Part shown: positions 54,316 through 63,935 of the stretch, in pieces
Layout of the letters: each line of letters opens with the position of its first letter
How positions within the stretch are numbered: position 1 is the first letter of the stretch
Source: Faecalimonas sp.
Lineage (GTDB): Bacteria > Bacillota > Clostridia > Lachnospirales > Lachnospiraceae
Direction: 5' to 3'
Length of the DNA stretch: 64,000 bases
Assembly (NCBI GenBank): GCA_029264305.1
Contig: JARICA010000013.1
Coordinates: forward strand, 1-64,000
Program-made: the position numbers and the translations under genes
The notes under the pieces: model-generated
Told to the model about the DNA's origin: nothing
The model's database searches: none
The model's input: the letters and a program-made list of their open reading frames with translations, nothing else

Positions 54316-55077
54316 ATGGAGAGTGTGAGGGTGAGAGACATTGTTATAGGGAAGGGCAAGCCTAAGATTGTCGTGCCAATTATAGCAAAAAGTGAGAGGG
54401 AAATAGAAGAACAATTACAGAAGATTGTGCAAAGGGAAATAGATATAGTAGAATGGCGTGGAGATTGGTTTGAAGGTATTTTTGATTGTAAAAGGGTAGA
54501 AGATATACTGAGATGGATGAGAAGCTATGTAGGAGAAATCCCTATTCTATTTACTTTTCGCACAGCTAAAGAGGGTGGGGAAAAGGAAATTTCCCAAGAA
54601 ACATACAACAAAATAAATATAAATATATCTAAGATGCAATTGGTAGATTTGATTGATGTAGAAGGATTTGGGTTTTCAGATGCAGAATGGCTTATTAAAC
54701 AGTTAAAACAGCAAAACATAAAAGTCATTATTTCACATCACAATTTTGAAAAAACTTTACCTAAAAATGAAATGATAAAAAAATTATGTAAAATGCAAGA
54801 GATGGGTGCAGATATTATCAAAATGGCGATGTTACCGAAATCGACAAAGGATGTATTAGAGTTATTAGATGCAACAGAAGAAATGAATAGATTATATGCA
54901 AAACAACCAGTTGTGACAATGTCCATGACAGAAAAGGGATTGATAAGTCGGTTGGCAGGGGAATTTTTCGGATCAGCATTGACTTTTGGAGCAGTTGGTA
55001 AAACATCTGCACCGGGGCAAATTGATGTGGGAGAATTAAATTTTATATTGACAACGATACATAATCAGTTAAGATAG
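54316..55077 (+). CDS. aroD: Type I 3-dehydroquinate dehydratase
   Basis: 253 residues. E-W-R near 46, S-H-H-N-F with the catalytic His and K-M-A-M-L-P-K-S with the Schiff-base Lys mark the class I enzyme. It makes 3-dehydroshikimate. TTGGAGGAA precedes the ATG. First of three rightward shikimate genes. Confidence 0.93.
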   Translation: MESVRVRDIVIGKGKPKIVVPIIAKSEREIEEQLQKIVQREIDIVEWRGDWFEGIFDCKRVEDILRWMRSYVGEIPILFTFRTAKEGGEKEISQETYNKININISKMQLVDLIDVEGFGFSDAEWLIKQLKQQNIKVIISHHNFEKTLPKNEMIKKLCKMQEMGADIIKMAMLPKSTKDVLELLDATEEMNRLYAKQPVVTMSMTEKGLISRLAGEFFGSALTFGAVGKTSAPGQIDVGELNFILTTIHNQLR

Positions 55078-55096
55078 AGAAAATGGGGTGAGAAAA

Positions 55097-56101
55097 ATGG
55101 AGATGAATATTCAATTGGCAGAGAATGTGAGTCACATATATATAGAAAGAGATTGTCGTCTAAATTTGGAAAAATATATTTCTTTAGATTGTAAGGTGAT
55201 GATTATTACAGATGAAGGAGTGCCAGAGAAATATCATAAAGAAGTTTTAAAACAATGTAAGGAAGGATATCTTTTTATTGCAAAACAGGGAGAGGAATCA
55301 AAAAGTCTTGAGGTTTATGAACAGGTTTTGCAGAAGTTACTTGAATTAGATTTTTCAAGAAAAGATTTAGTAATAGCTCTTGGAGGCGGTGTGATTGGAG
55401 ATTTAAGTGGATTTGTAGCTGGGACATTTAAAAGGGGAATGAGATTTGCATCTATTCCAACTACAACACTTTCGCAAATTGATTCTAGTATAGGTGGAAA
55501 AGTAGCTGTGAATATGGGAAATGTAAAAAATGTAATTGGCACATTTTACCATCCAGAAGTAGTATTAATTGATTTGAACACATTAGTTACGTTACCGAAA
55601 AGACATTATTATAATGGACTTGTTGAAGCTGTAAAAGCAGGGTTAATCGGTGATGTGGAGTTGTTTGAACTTTTTGAAAAGAGTGAAGATATAGAAGAAA
55701 ATATAGAAGAGATTATTGTACATGCTTTGCAAGTAAAGAAAAATGTAGTTGAGAAAGATGAGAAAGAAGAACATTTACGTAAAATTTTAAATTTTGGACA
55801 TACAATTGGTCATGCTATTGAAAGCATTTATCATTTGGAAGGGTACTATCATGGAGAATGTGTTGGAATTGGCATGATGATGATTTTGGAAAAAGAAGAA
55901 ATTCGGGAACGACTTCGAAAAGTTTTATGTAAATTAAATGTTCCTTTGTCTGCTGAATATGATGTGGAAGAAGTTATACATTTTATTAAAAAAGATAAAA
56001 AGGCAAATGGAAAATATGTTACTGTTGTGCAAGTAGATAATGTGGGAGAGGCAAAACTTCTTCCAATAGAAATAGAAAGTTTAAGAGGGAATAAATTATG
56101 A
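55097..56101 (+). CDS. aroB: 3-dehydroquinate synthase
   Basis: 334 residues from the ATG at 55097, with GGGGTG 7 bases upstream (the longer frame starts at a GTG within that site). G-G-G-V-I-G-D-L-S-G-F-V-A binds NAD; T-T-x-x-x-Q-I-D-S-S-I-G-G-K and N-F-G-H-T-I-G-H-A-I-E carry substrate and zinc ligands. It closes the DAHP ring. Its end overlaps aroF by four bases. Confidence 0.93.
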   Translation: MEMNIQLAENVSHIYIERDCRLNLEKYISLDCKVMIITDEGVPEKYHKEVLKQCKEGYLFIAKQGEESKSLEVYEQVLQKLLELDFSRKDLVIALGGGVIGDLSGFVAGTFKRGMRFASIPTTTLSQIDSSIGGKVAVNMGNVKNVIGTFYHPEVVLIDLNTLVTLPKRHYYNGLVEAVKAGLIGDVELFELFEKSEDIEENIEEIIVHALQVKKNVVEKDEKEEHLRKILNFGHTIGHAIESIYHLEGYYHGECVGIGMMMILEKEEIRERLRKVLCKLNVPLSAEYDVEEVIHFIKKDKKANGKYVTVVQVDNVGEAKLLPIEIESLRGNKL

Positions 56102-57114
56102 TTATTACATGTAGAAAAAATGCTCCGCAAGAAGAAGTAGATAAGGTTGTTAAAAATTTTGAAGAACAAGGATTAGAAGTGAATTTTATTCAAGGTGCAA
56201 ATTATAATGTTTTTGGTATTGTTGGAGATACGACCGTTGTAGATGAAAGAAAAATTCGTGCAAATACATGGATTGAAGATGTGACGAGAATTGGGGCACC
56301 TTATAAGAAAGTAAATCGTTTGTTTCATCCAGAAGATAGTGTTATAGATGTGGCAGGAGTAAAAATTGGTGGAAAAGAGAAAGTAGTTGTTATAGGAGGA
56401 CCGTGTTCTGTAGAAGGAAAAGAAGAAATTTGTAATTTGGCAAAAAAAGTAAAAGAGGCAGGAGCGGATATGCTTAGAGGTGGTGCATATAAACCACGAA
56501 CATCGCCATATGCGTTTCAAGGGCTTGGAACAGCAGGAATAGAAGCTATGGTTGAGGCACGAAAACAGACAGGGCTTCCAATAGTATCTGAAATTATGAG
56601 TGCAGATAAGATTGATGAGTTTGTAGAAAATGTAGATTTGATTCAAGTTGGCGCAAGAAATATGCAAAATTTCGATTTGCTTAAAGCGTTAGGAAAAATT
56701 CGCAAACCGATTTTATTAAAACGAGGATTAGCGAATACGATAGAAGAATGGCTTATGTCTGCCGAATATATTATGGCAGGGGGAAATAATCAAGTTATTC
56801 TTTGTGAGAGAGGAATTCGTACATTTGAAAAATATACGAGAAATACGTTGGATTTAAGTGTTGTACCAATTATTAAACGAAAAAGTCATTTACCAATTAT
56901 TATTGATCCATCTCATGCTACAGGTGATTGGGAACTTGTTGAAGCTATGAGTCTTGCAGCAGTAGCAGCAGGTGCAGATGGTCTAATTGTAGAGGTACAT
57001 GATAATCCAGAATGTGCATGGAGTGATGGGGCACAATCATTAAAACCAGAGAAATTTAAAACAATGATTGATAAATGCAAAGTTGTAGCAGAAGTAATAG
57101 GTAGAAGCATGTAA
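56098..57114 (+). CDS. aroF: DAHP synthase (type I-beta, ACT-like N terminus)
   Basis: 338 residues. An N-terminal ferredoxin-like regulatory domain (about 1-70) is followed by the barrel with G-G-P-C-S-V-E, L-R-G-G-A-Y-K-P-R-T-S-P-Y and D-P-S-H-A-T-G. It condenses PEP and erythrose-4-phosphate, the first step of the pathway; the N-terminal domain suggests feedback control by Tyr or prephenate. Overlaps aroB (ATGA). Confidence 0.93.
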   Translation: MIITCRKNAPQEEVDKVVKNFEEQGLEVNFIQGANYNVFGIVGDTTVVDERKIRANTWIEDVTRIGAPYKKVNRLFHPEDSVIDVAGVKIGGKEKVVVIGGPCSVEGKEEICNLAKKVKEAGADMLRGGAYKPRTSPYAFQGLGTAGIEAMVEARKQTGLPIVSEIMSADKIDEFVENVDLIQVGARNMQNFDLLKALGKIRKPILLKRGLANTIEEWLMSAEYIMAGGNNQVILCERGIRTFEKYTRNTLDLSVVPIIKRKSHLPIIIDPSHATGDWELVEAMSLAAVAAGADGLIVEVHDNPECAWSDGAQSLKPEKFKTMIDKCKVVAEVIGRSM

Positions 57115-57118
57115 GAAA

Positions 57119-57152
57119 AAGAGCAGGAACAAAAAAGATAGTTCTTGCTCTT
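57119..57152 (+). terminator. Terminator after the aro genes
   Basis: 12-base arms (57119-57130 with 57141-57152), one G-T pair, 10-base loop; only a weak T-run follows. Confidence 0.6.
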
Positions 57153-57253
57153 CGTATTATGTGGAATCTGATGTAAAAGACTACCCAAATATGTTGCCGA
57201 CGAATAATTTATTCTTAAAATGTGGCACACTACTGATGAAGGAGGTGTGTGGC

Positions 57254-58138
57254 ATGAATAAGAAAAAGAATTTACATTGGATAAATATAGGGATAATATT
57301 CAGTTGTTTGATGATAGCTTTCTTTTGTTTTCAAAAAAAGTGGGAAACAAGAACAGTTTTACGGGATACTTCTAGTGATTTAAAAGTACACTTCATGAAT
57401 ACAGGGCAATCAGAATCAATTTTAATACAGTCCTGTGGAAAAACTTTACTTATTGATGGTGGGACAAATTTCACAGGTGGAAAAGTTGTTGAATATCTTC
57501 GCCGCAAGGGGATAACTTATCTCGATTATGTTGTAGGAACGCATGGTCATGAAGATCATATTGGTGGAATTGATGCTATTTTATATAATTTTCGAGTAGG
57601 AGAGTTGTTTTTGCCTAGGCAAGAATATAATACACACTCATATAAAGATGTTCTAGAAATAGCGAAAGCAAAACAGATACCAATTACTGTGCCAGAATGG
57701 AAAGAAAAACGTATACTTGGAGATGCAAAGATAGTGTTTTTATCACCTGAACCGAATAAAATATATGAAGATATTAATGATTCTTCACTTGCTTTAAGAG
57801 TAAGTAATAGGAAACATAGTTTTCTGTTTTGTGGAGATATTAGCAAGAAAATGGAAAAAAGAATATTGAAAACAGGTGTATATTTAAAATCGGATGTATT
57901 AAAATTAAATCATCATGGCAGTAATAATGCAAATTCTATGAAATTTTTAAAGAAAGTTTCTCCACAATATGCTGTTGTTTGTTGTGCAAAGGGAAATGCG
58001 TTTGGTCATCCTCATAAATCTGTGCTAAAACGTTTAGAAAAAAGGAAAATACGATTGTTTCGAACTGATGAGCAAGGGGAAATTTTATTTACAAGCGATG
58101 GAAAAACTTTGATGAGCAATGTGAAGCCAATAAGATGA
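57254..58138 (+). CDS. ComEC-like extracytoplasmic metallo-beta-lactamase-fold hydrolase
   Basis: 294 residues from the ATG at 57254, with AAGGAGGTG upstream; the longer frame has no such site. One N-terminal membrane span (about 10-26) anchors an MBL domain with G-T-H-G-H-E-D-H-I-G-G (zinc site), C-G-D near 195 and L-N-H-H-G-S. This matches the hydrolase part of ComEC without its channel. Likely a membrane-anchored outside nuclease or phosphodiesterase; this is inferred. Confidence 0.8.
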   Translation: MNKKKNLHWINIGIIFSCLMIAFFCFQKKWETRTVLRDTSSDLKVHFMNTGQSESILIQSCGKTLLIDGGTNFTGGKVVEYLRRKGITYLDYVVGTHGHEDHIGGIDAILYNFRVGELFLPRQEYNTHSYKDVLEIAKAKQIPITVPEWKEKRILGDAKIVFLSPEPNKIYEDINDSSLALRVSNRKHSFLFCGDISKKMEKRILKTGVYLKSDVLKLNHHGSNNANSMKFLKKVSPQYAVVCCAKGNAFGHPHKSVLKRLEKRKIRLFRTDEQGEILFTSDGKTLMSNVKPIR

Positions 58139-58210
58139 AATTGATAATTTTCACAAAAGAAACATATTTTTTTGCTAATCTTAGAAAGACAATTAATGAG
58201 GAGAAAGATT

Positions 58211-58888
58211 ATGGAACGATTAAAAATATTAGTAGTAGATGATGAAAGTAGAATGAGAAAGTTGGTAAAGGACTTTTTGGAAAGAGATGGATTTACTGTG
58301 CTTGAAGCAGGCGACGGAGTAGAAGCCATGGATGTTTTTTATGAACACAAAGATATTGCGCTTATAATACTGGATGTGATGATGCCAAAGATGGATGGAT
58401 GGCAAGTTTGCCGAGAAGTGCGGCAAATTTCCCAAGTCCCAATTATTATGTTGACAGCAAGAACAGATGAAAGAGACGAATTACAAGGATTTGACTTAGG
58501 AGTAGATGAGTACATTTCCAAACCGTTTAGTCCGAAAATTTTAGTGGCAAGAGTGGAGGCAATTTTAAGGAGGACAAATGTCTTGTTTTCAGAAGAATCA
58601 ATTGATGCAGGTGGAATTATAATAGATAAAACGGCGCATCTTGTTAAAATTAATAATGAACCAGTGGAATTAAGTTACAAGGAATTTGAATTATTGACAT
58701 ATTTTGCTGAAAATCAAGGAATTGCGCTTTCAAGAGAGAAAATTTTAAATAATGTATGGAATTATGATTATTTTGGTGATGCCCGAACCATTGATACACA
58801 TGTGAAAAAGTTGAGAAATAAACTTGGAGATAAAGGTGATTATATTAAAACCATTTGGGGAATGGGTTATAAATTTGAGGTGTCATAA
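58211..58888 (+). CDS. OmpR-family response regulator
   Basis: 225 residues from the ATG at 58211, with GAGGAG upstream. Receiver domain with D-D at 10-11, phospho-acceptor Asp55 (I-L-D-V-M-M-P-K) and Lys near 105; the C-terminal winged helix ends T-I-W-G-M-G-Y-K-F. Overlaps the kinase start by one base (TAATG). Confidence 0.92.
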   Translation: MERLKILVVDDESRMRKLVKDFLERDGFTVLEAGDGVEAMDVFYEHKDIALIILDVMMPKMDGWQVCREVRQISQVPIIMLTARTDERDELQGFDLGVDEYISKPFSPKILVARVEAILRRTNVLFSEESIDAGGIIIDKTAHLVKINNEPVELSYKEFELLTYFAENQGIALSREKILNNVWNYDYFGDARTIDTHVKKLRNKLGDKGDYIKTIWGMGYKFEVS

Positions 58889-60363
58889 TGAAATATTCAA
58901 TTAAACGTCAGATGGCAACGGTATTCATAGGAATTGTTATTTTTATTCTTCTTGCAGTTTTTATCATGAATGGTAGATTTTTAGAAGAATATTATGTACA
59001 AAATAAAATGCAAGTACTAACAAATATATATATGTCTCTTGACAAATTCTTGGAGCAAGATGGGGAAATAGATGCAGAAAATTTGAATAAGACTTTAGGA
59101 CCTTTAGTAGAAAAAAGTAATGTTTCGCTTATTGTAACAGATGCGACAGGAAGCATTAGAATCAAAATGCGTACGGATGCAGAAAATGAATCACTAAAAA
59201 CTCGTCTAGTAGGATATCGCTTTCAAATTAATCAAAAAGAGAGCAAATTATTAAAAGCAAAAGAAAAATATGAACTTAGAAAAGCAAAGGATCCACGTAA
59301 CAAGATGGAATACTTGGAAATGTGGGGGGACTTTTCTAATGGATATGTGTTTTTATTTAGAACTCCATTAGAAAGTATTCGGGAAAGTGTGCTGATTTTT
59401 AACCATTTTCTTATGTGTATAGGTGTAGGTGTTATTCTTGTGAGTATTTTGATTATATGGTATTTTTCGAAAAAGATTACAGATCCGATTTTAGAATTGG
59501 CTATGATTTCAGAGAAAATGGCAGATTTGGATTTTGATGCGAAATATACAAGTGGAGGAAAAAATGAAATCGGGATTTTAGGTTGCAATTTTAATAAAAT
59601 GTCGGAAAAATTGGAAACAACCATTTCTGAATTGAAAAGTGCAAATAATGAATTGCTGAAAGATATAGAGAAAAAAGAACAGATTGAGACAATGCGAACA
59701 GAATTTTTAGGGAATGTTTCTCACGAATTAAAAACGCCGATTGCACTTATACAAGGATATGCCGAGGGATTAAAAGAAGGAATTAATGATGATGCAGAAA
59801 GTCGAGAATTTTATTGTGATGTAATCATGGATGAGGCAAATAAAATGAATCAAATGGTAAGAAATCTTTTGACATTAAATCAGTTAGAGTTTGGTAAAGA
59901 AGAGATAACATTTGAACGTTTTGATATTGTAGAGTTGGTAAAAGGTGTTATTCAGTCATGTGAGATTTTAATTCAGCAAAAAAATGTAAAAGTGAATGCT
60001 CTTATGGAAGAGTCTGTGTATGTTTGGGCCGATGAGTTTAAAGTGGAACAGGTTATCCGAAATTATATAAGTAATGCCTTGAATCATGTGTCGGGAGAGA
60101 ATATAATTGAAGTAAAGATTGTGAAAAAAACGGAAACAGTTAGAGTTTCTGTATTTAACACAGGATTTCCGATTCCAAAAGAAGATATAGCACATATTTG
60201 GGACAAATTTTACAAAGTAGATAAAGCACGTACAAGAGCATATGGAGGAAATGGTATCGGACTTTCTATTGTGAAAGCAATTATGGAATCCTTACATAAG
60301 GAATATGGTGTGAAAAATTATGATAACGGTGTAGAATTTTTTATGGAATTGGATTTGAAATAA
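58888..60363 (+). CDS. Sensor histidine kinase
   Basis: 491 residues: span at about 10-28, an outside sensor of about 145 residues without a known motif, a second span near 175-195, HAMP, then the H-box V-S-H-E-L-K-T-P-I, an N-box N-Y-I-S-N-A and a G-G-N-G-I-G-L-S ATP lid. Partner of the preceding regulator. Signal unknown. Confidence 0.92.
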   Translation: MKYSIKRQMATVFIGIVIFILLAVFIMNGRFLEEYYVQNKMQVLTNIYMSLDKFLEQDGEIDAENLNKTLGPLVEKSNVSLIVTDATGSIRIKMRTDAENESLKTRLVGYRFQINQKESKLLKAKEKYELRKAKDPRNKMEYLEMWGDFSNGYVFLFRTPLESIRESVLIFNHFLMCIGVGVILVSILIIWYFSKKITDPILELAMISEKMADLDFDAKYTSGGKNEIGILGCNFNKMSEKLETTISELKSANNELLKDIEKKEQIETMRTEFLGNVSHELKTPIALIQGYAEGLKEGINDDAESREFYCDVIMDEANKMNQMVRNLLTLNQLEFGKEEITFERFDIVELVKGVIQSCEILIQQKNVKVNALMEESVYVWADEFKVEQVIRNYISNALNHVSGENIIEVKIVKKTETVRVSVFNTGFPIPKEDIAHIWDKFYKVDKARTRAYGGNGIGLSIVKAIMESLHKEYGVKNYDNGVEFFMELDLK

Positions 60364-60387
60364 GGAAATAAAGAAGGAGATACCAAC

Positions 60388-61062
60388 ATGGGAGAAATTA
60401 ATAATGATTGGTTAGATGTATTGAAAGAAGAATTTAAAAAACCGTATTATGCACAATTGCATAAAAAAGTATTGGAAGAATATAAGACAAATCTTATTTT
60501 TCCGCCGGCAGATGATATTTTTAATGCATTTCATTTGACACCATTAAAGAACGTAAAAGTAGTTATATTGGGGCAAGATCCATATCACAATGTAAATCAA
60601 GCACATGGGTTATGTTTTTCTGTGAAGCCAGAGGTGGACATTCCGCCTTCACTTGTCAATATTTATAAAGAGTTACATGATGATTTGGGGTGTGCGATTC
60701 CAAGTCATGGATACTTGACAAAATGGGCGAAACAAGGTGTGCTTATGTTAAATACAGTGTTAACTGTTCGAGCTCATCAGGCAAATTCTCATAGAGGAAT
60801 AGGTTGGGAAGAGTTTACAGATGCAGCACTTCGTGCAGTTAATGAACAAGATAGGCCGATAGTATATATTTTATGGGGAAAGCCTGCACAAGCTAAGAAG
60901 TCTATGTTGACAAATCCGAAACATTTAATTTTAGAAGCACCACATCCAAGTCCATTATCAGCTTATCGAGGATTTTTTGGGAGTAAACCATTTAGTAAAA
61001 CAAATACATTTTTAAAAGAACATGGAGTTGAGCCAATTGATTGGCAAATTGAGAATCAATAA
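60388..61062 (+). CDS. ung: Uracil-DNA glycosylase
   Basis: 224 residues. G-Q-D-P-Y-H (water-activating Asp) near 66 and H-P-S-P-L-S near 190 are the family 1 motifs. Removes uracil from DNA. AGAAGGAG precedes the ATG. Followed at once by a terminator. Confidence 0.95.
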   Translation: MGEINNDWLDVLKEEFKKPYYAQLHKKVLEEYKTNLIFPPADDIFNAFHLTPLKNVKVVILGQDPYHNVNQAHGLCFSVKPEVDIPPSLVNIYKELHDDLGCAIPSHGYLTKWAKQGVLMLNTVLTVRAHQANSHRGIGWEEFTDAALRAVNEQDRPIVYILWGKPAQAKKSMLTNPKHLILEAPHPSPLSAYRGFFGSKPFSKTNTFLKEHGVEPIDWQIENQ

Positions 61063-61086
61063 GAGAGGTTTTACCTCTCTTTTTTA
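61061..61086 (+). terminator. Terminator of ung
   Basis: AAGAGAGG/CCTCTCTT stem, TTTTA loop, then a T-run; it overlaps the stop codon. Confidence 0.85.
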
Positions 61087-61109
61087 GTGTTATATTTTCT
61101 ATTTTTCTA

Positions 61110-61162
61110 TTGACAAATCAATGAAAATATGGTTACATGAACATATGAACAGTTATTCATAT
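61110..61162 (+). promoter_or_regulatory. cadA promoter with ArsR/CadC-type operator
   Basis: TTGACA (61110-61115), 17-base spacer, weak -10 TTACAT (61133-61138). ATATGAA-N6-TTCATAT (61143-61162) is a perfect inverted repeat of the SmtB/CadC type at the start of the transcript. Confidence 0.75.
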
Positions 61163-61179
61163 AAAGGAGGTAGAAAACA

Positions 61180-63372
61180 GTGAAAAAGCAGATAAAACAA
61201 TGTAATTGCGAACACGAACATCATGAGTGCTGTTGTGGACATGAACATCATCATGTTGAAGAAGAGAGAAAAGAATTAAAGAGTCATGGGAAAAAAGTAG
61301 TATATACAATAGAAAATATAGATTGTGCAAATTGTGCGAGTAAAATTGAAAAGAAAATGAATGCTTTACCAGAAGTAGAAGAAGCTATTTTAACTTTCGC
61401 AACAAAACAGTTGCAAGTGGCTTCAAATTCTAACGAAGATTTACTTCCGCTATTACAAGAGGTTTGCGATTCTGTGGAAGATGGAATTGTAATTACGCAA
61501 AAAAATCAAAGTATTAAAGAATTGCGTGAAGCAAAAAAAGAAAGCAAAAAAAGTGAAATTATTAGTATTGGAATAGGTGCATTTTTGTTTGTGAGTGGAA
61601 TGATTTTAAAAGAGAGAATAGAAGTTTTCTCATCTATTTTATTTATTCTTTCCTATCTTATACTTGGTGCGGAAATTGTTCTTGCTGCAGGGAAAAATAT
61701 TTTAAAAGGAAAAGTGTTTGATGAAAACTTTTTAATGAGTATGGCAACTTTATCAGCCTTTGCTATAGGGGAATTTTCAGAAGCTGTTGGCGTTATGCTT
61801 TTTTATCGTATTGGAGAATTGTTTGAACAGATTGCGGTAGAACGAAGTCGTTCGCAAATTATGGAAGCAGTTGATTTAAGGCCAGAAGTTGTAAGTAGGG
61901 TAATTGGAGAAACAGTAGAAATAATTCCATCTGAGGAAGCAAAAGTAGGAGATATTGTCCTTGTGCGTGCAGGTGATAGAATTCCACTAGATAGTATTAT
62001 TGTCGAAGGGAAGAGTCAAATAGATACTTCAGCCGTAACAGGAGAACCTGTTCCTGTTCAAGTAAAAGAAGGAGAAAGGGTTACTTCAGGATGTGTTAAT
62101 TTAACGGGTATGTTGAAAGTGCGAGTGGAAAAGATGCTAGAAGATTCTATGGTCAGTCGAATTTTACATTCGGTAGAAAATGCAGCATCAAGTAAACCTA
62201 AAATTGATCGGTTTATTACAAAATTTGCAAGAATATATACCCCATTTGTAGTTATACTTGCGTTGGCAACAGCAATTATTCCTTCTGTAATTACAGGAAA
62301 CTGGGAACATTGGATTTATACAGCGATCACTTTTCTTGTTATTAGTTGTCCTTGTGCATTGGTTTTGAGTGTTCCACTTGCATTCTTTTCTGGAATAGGT
62401 GCTGGGTCTAAAAAAGGAATTTTATTTAAGGGCGGTATAGCATTAGAAGGACTAAAAGATGTAAAACAGGTTGTTGTAGATAAAACAGGAACAATAACAG
62501 AAGGAAACTTTATATTACAAAAATGTGTTGCTTTGTCTGGAACAGAAGAAGAATTACTTTATTTAGCAGGTAATTGTGAAATGATATCTACGCATCCGAT
62601 AGGGAATAGTATCGTTATGGCAGGAAAAGCAAAAGGTTTGCAGTTAGAACGTCCGCAAAAAGCTGAGGAAATTTCTGGAAAAGGTATTCGTGCTACGTTG
62701 AAAGAAGGAGAAGTCCTTTGTGGGAATCGTTCTTTAATGGAAGAAAATCAAATAAATTTACAACAGTATGAAAAGAAATCCTATGGAACAGAAGTATTAG
62801 TTGCATTAAACAGAAAATTTATTGGTTATTTGGTGATTGCAGATACCATTAAGGAAGATGCCGAGTCAGCGGTTTGTAAAATAAAAGAAGAAAAAATAGG
62901 TATTACCATGCTGACTGGAGATACAAAGAAAAGTGCAGATGCTATTGCAAGAAAAGTTGGAATTCAGGACGTTTACGCACAACTTCTTCCACAAGATAAA
63001 TTGGAAAAATTACAACATATTCGCAAAGAAAAAGGAAGAGTTATGTTTGTAGGTGATGGTATTAACGATGCGCCTGTTTTAGCAGGAGCTGATGTAGGAG
63101 CAGCGATGGGAAGTGGAGCAGATGTAGCTATAGAAGTGGCAGATGTTGTATTTATGAATTCGTCTGTGGAATCAATACCGACAGCGATTCATATTGCAAA
63201 GCAAACGGGAAGAATTGCTATGCAGAATGTGATTTTTGCTTTGGTAATAAAGATACTTGTAATGGTACTTGGACTTTTGGGATTTGCAAATATGTGGTTG
63301 GCTGTTTTTGCAGATACAGGAGTAGCAATGCTTTGTGTATTAAATTCAATACGAGTTCTATATAAGAAATAA
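61180..63372 (+). CDS. cadA: Cd/Zn/Pb-type P1B ATPase
   Basis: 730 residues from a GTG at 61180 with AAAGGAGGT upstream. A His/Cys-rich N terminus (C-N-C, H-E-H-H-E-C-C-C-G-H-E-H-H-H) precedes an HMA domain with D-C-A-N-C. Eight membrane segments; S-C-P-C-A-L in the transport site; D-K-T-G-T phosphorylation site; H-P near 485; G-D-G-I-N-D-A-P. C-P-C with this layout indicates export of Zn2+, Cd2+ or Pb2+. An ArsR repressor gene follows and a matching operator precedes it. Confidence 0.9.
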   Translation: MKKQIKQCNCEHEHHECCCGHEHHHVEEERKELKSHGKKVVYTIENIDCANCASKIEKKMNALPEVEEAILTFATKQLQVASNSNEDLLPLLQEVCDSVEDGIVITQKNQSIKELREAKKESKKSEIISIGIGAFLFVSGMILKERIEVFSSILFILSYLILGAEIVLAAGKNILKGKVFDENFLMSMATLSAFAIGEFSEAVGVMLFYRIGELFEQIAVERSRSQIMEAVDLRPEVVSRVIGETVEIIPSEEAKVGDIVLVRAGDRIPLDSIIVEGKSQIDTSAVTGEPVPVQVKEGERVTSGCVNLTGMLKVRVEKMLEDSMVSRILHSVENAASSKPKIDRFITKFARIYTPFVVILALATAIIPSVITGNWEHWIYTAITFLVISCPCALVLSVPLAFFSGIGAGSKKGILFKGGIALEGLKDVKQVVVDKTGTITEGNFILQKCVALSGTEEELLYLAGNCEMISTHPIGNSIVMAGKAKGLQLERPQKAEEISGKGIRATLKEGEVLCGNRSLMEENQINLQQYEKKSYGTEVLVALNRKFIGYLVIADTIKEDAESAVCKIKEEKIGITMLTGDTKKSADAIARKVGIQDVYAQLLPQDKLEKLQHIRKEKGRVMFVGDGINDAPVLAGADVGAAMGSGADVAIEVADVVFMNSSVESIPTAIHIAKQTGRIAMQNVIFALVIKILVMVLGLLGFANMWLAVFADTGVAMLCVLNSIRVLYKK

Positions 63373-63411
63373 ATATCTTAAAAAAGAAGATAGGAACTTA
63401 TTCTCTTAAAG

Positions 63412-63451
63412 TCTCTGAAAATATCCGTTAAGGGATGTTTCAGAGATTTTT
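63412..63451 (+). terminator. Terminator of cadA
   Basis: TCTCTGAAA/TTTCAGAGA arms with an inner ATCC/GGGAT helix, then TTTTTA. Confidence 0.75.
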
Positions 63452-63505
63452 AGATTTTATATCGAATATAATTGTTTGCAAAAATAAAGGAATGCAATAG
63501 AAATC

Positions 63506-63533
63506 TTGACCGATAGAGGAAATCAGTTATAAT
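63506..63533 (+). promoter_or_regulatory. Promoter of the arsR-like gene
   Basis: TTGACC (63506-63511), 16-base spacer, TATAAT (63528-63533). Confidence 0.65.
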
Positions 63534-63564
63534 AAGTTTAGAATATTTAGAGAGGAAGTATTGT

Positions 63565-63924
63565 ATGGAAAAATTAGAAATAGAATGTTGCGGATCGATA
63601 CATCTTCATACAAAAGCAATTCATCAAGTGAAAGATCATATGCCAAAAGAAGATAAATTAACTGATTTAGCAGATTTCTTTAAGGTGTTTGGTGATCCCA
63701 CAAGAATAAAGATATTGTATGTTTTATTGCAATCAGAAATGTGCGTGTGTGATTTGGCAGAAGTTTTGGAGATGACACAGTCAGCTATCTCCCATCAACT
63801 TCGTGTATTAAAACAAGCGAAGTTAGTTAAGAATAGAAGAGATGGAAAAACGGTATTTTATTCTTTGGCAGATGGACATATACAAACAATTTTAAATCAA
63901 GGAATGGAACATATTTCAGAATAA
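63565..63924 (+). CDS. ArsR/SmtB-family metal repressor (CadC-like)
   Basis: 119 residues. Winged helix with F-G-D-P-T-R-I-K-I, the alpha3 metal site C-V-C-D-L-A-E and the recognition helix T-Q-S-A-I-S-H-Q-L-R-V-L-K. The N terminus adds C-C and H-L-H, possible further ligands as in CadC. Likely represses cadA through the 61143-61162 repeat and releases it on Cd, Pb or Zn. Confidence 0.88.
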   Translation: MEKLEIECCGSIHLHTKAIHQVKDHMPKEDKLTDLADFFKVFGDPTRIKILYVLLQSEMCVCDLAEVLEMTQSAISHQLRVLKQAKLVKNRRDGKTVFYSLADGHIQTILNQGMEHISE

Positions 63925-63935
63925 GGAGAAGTAAA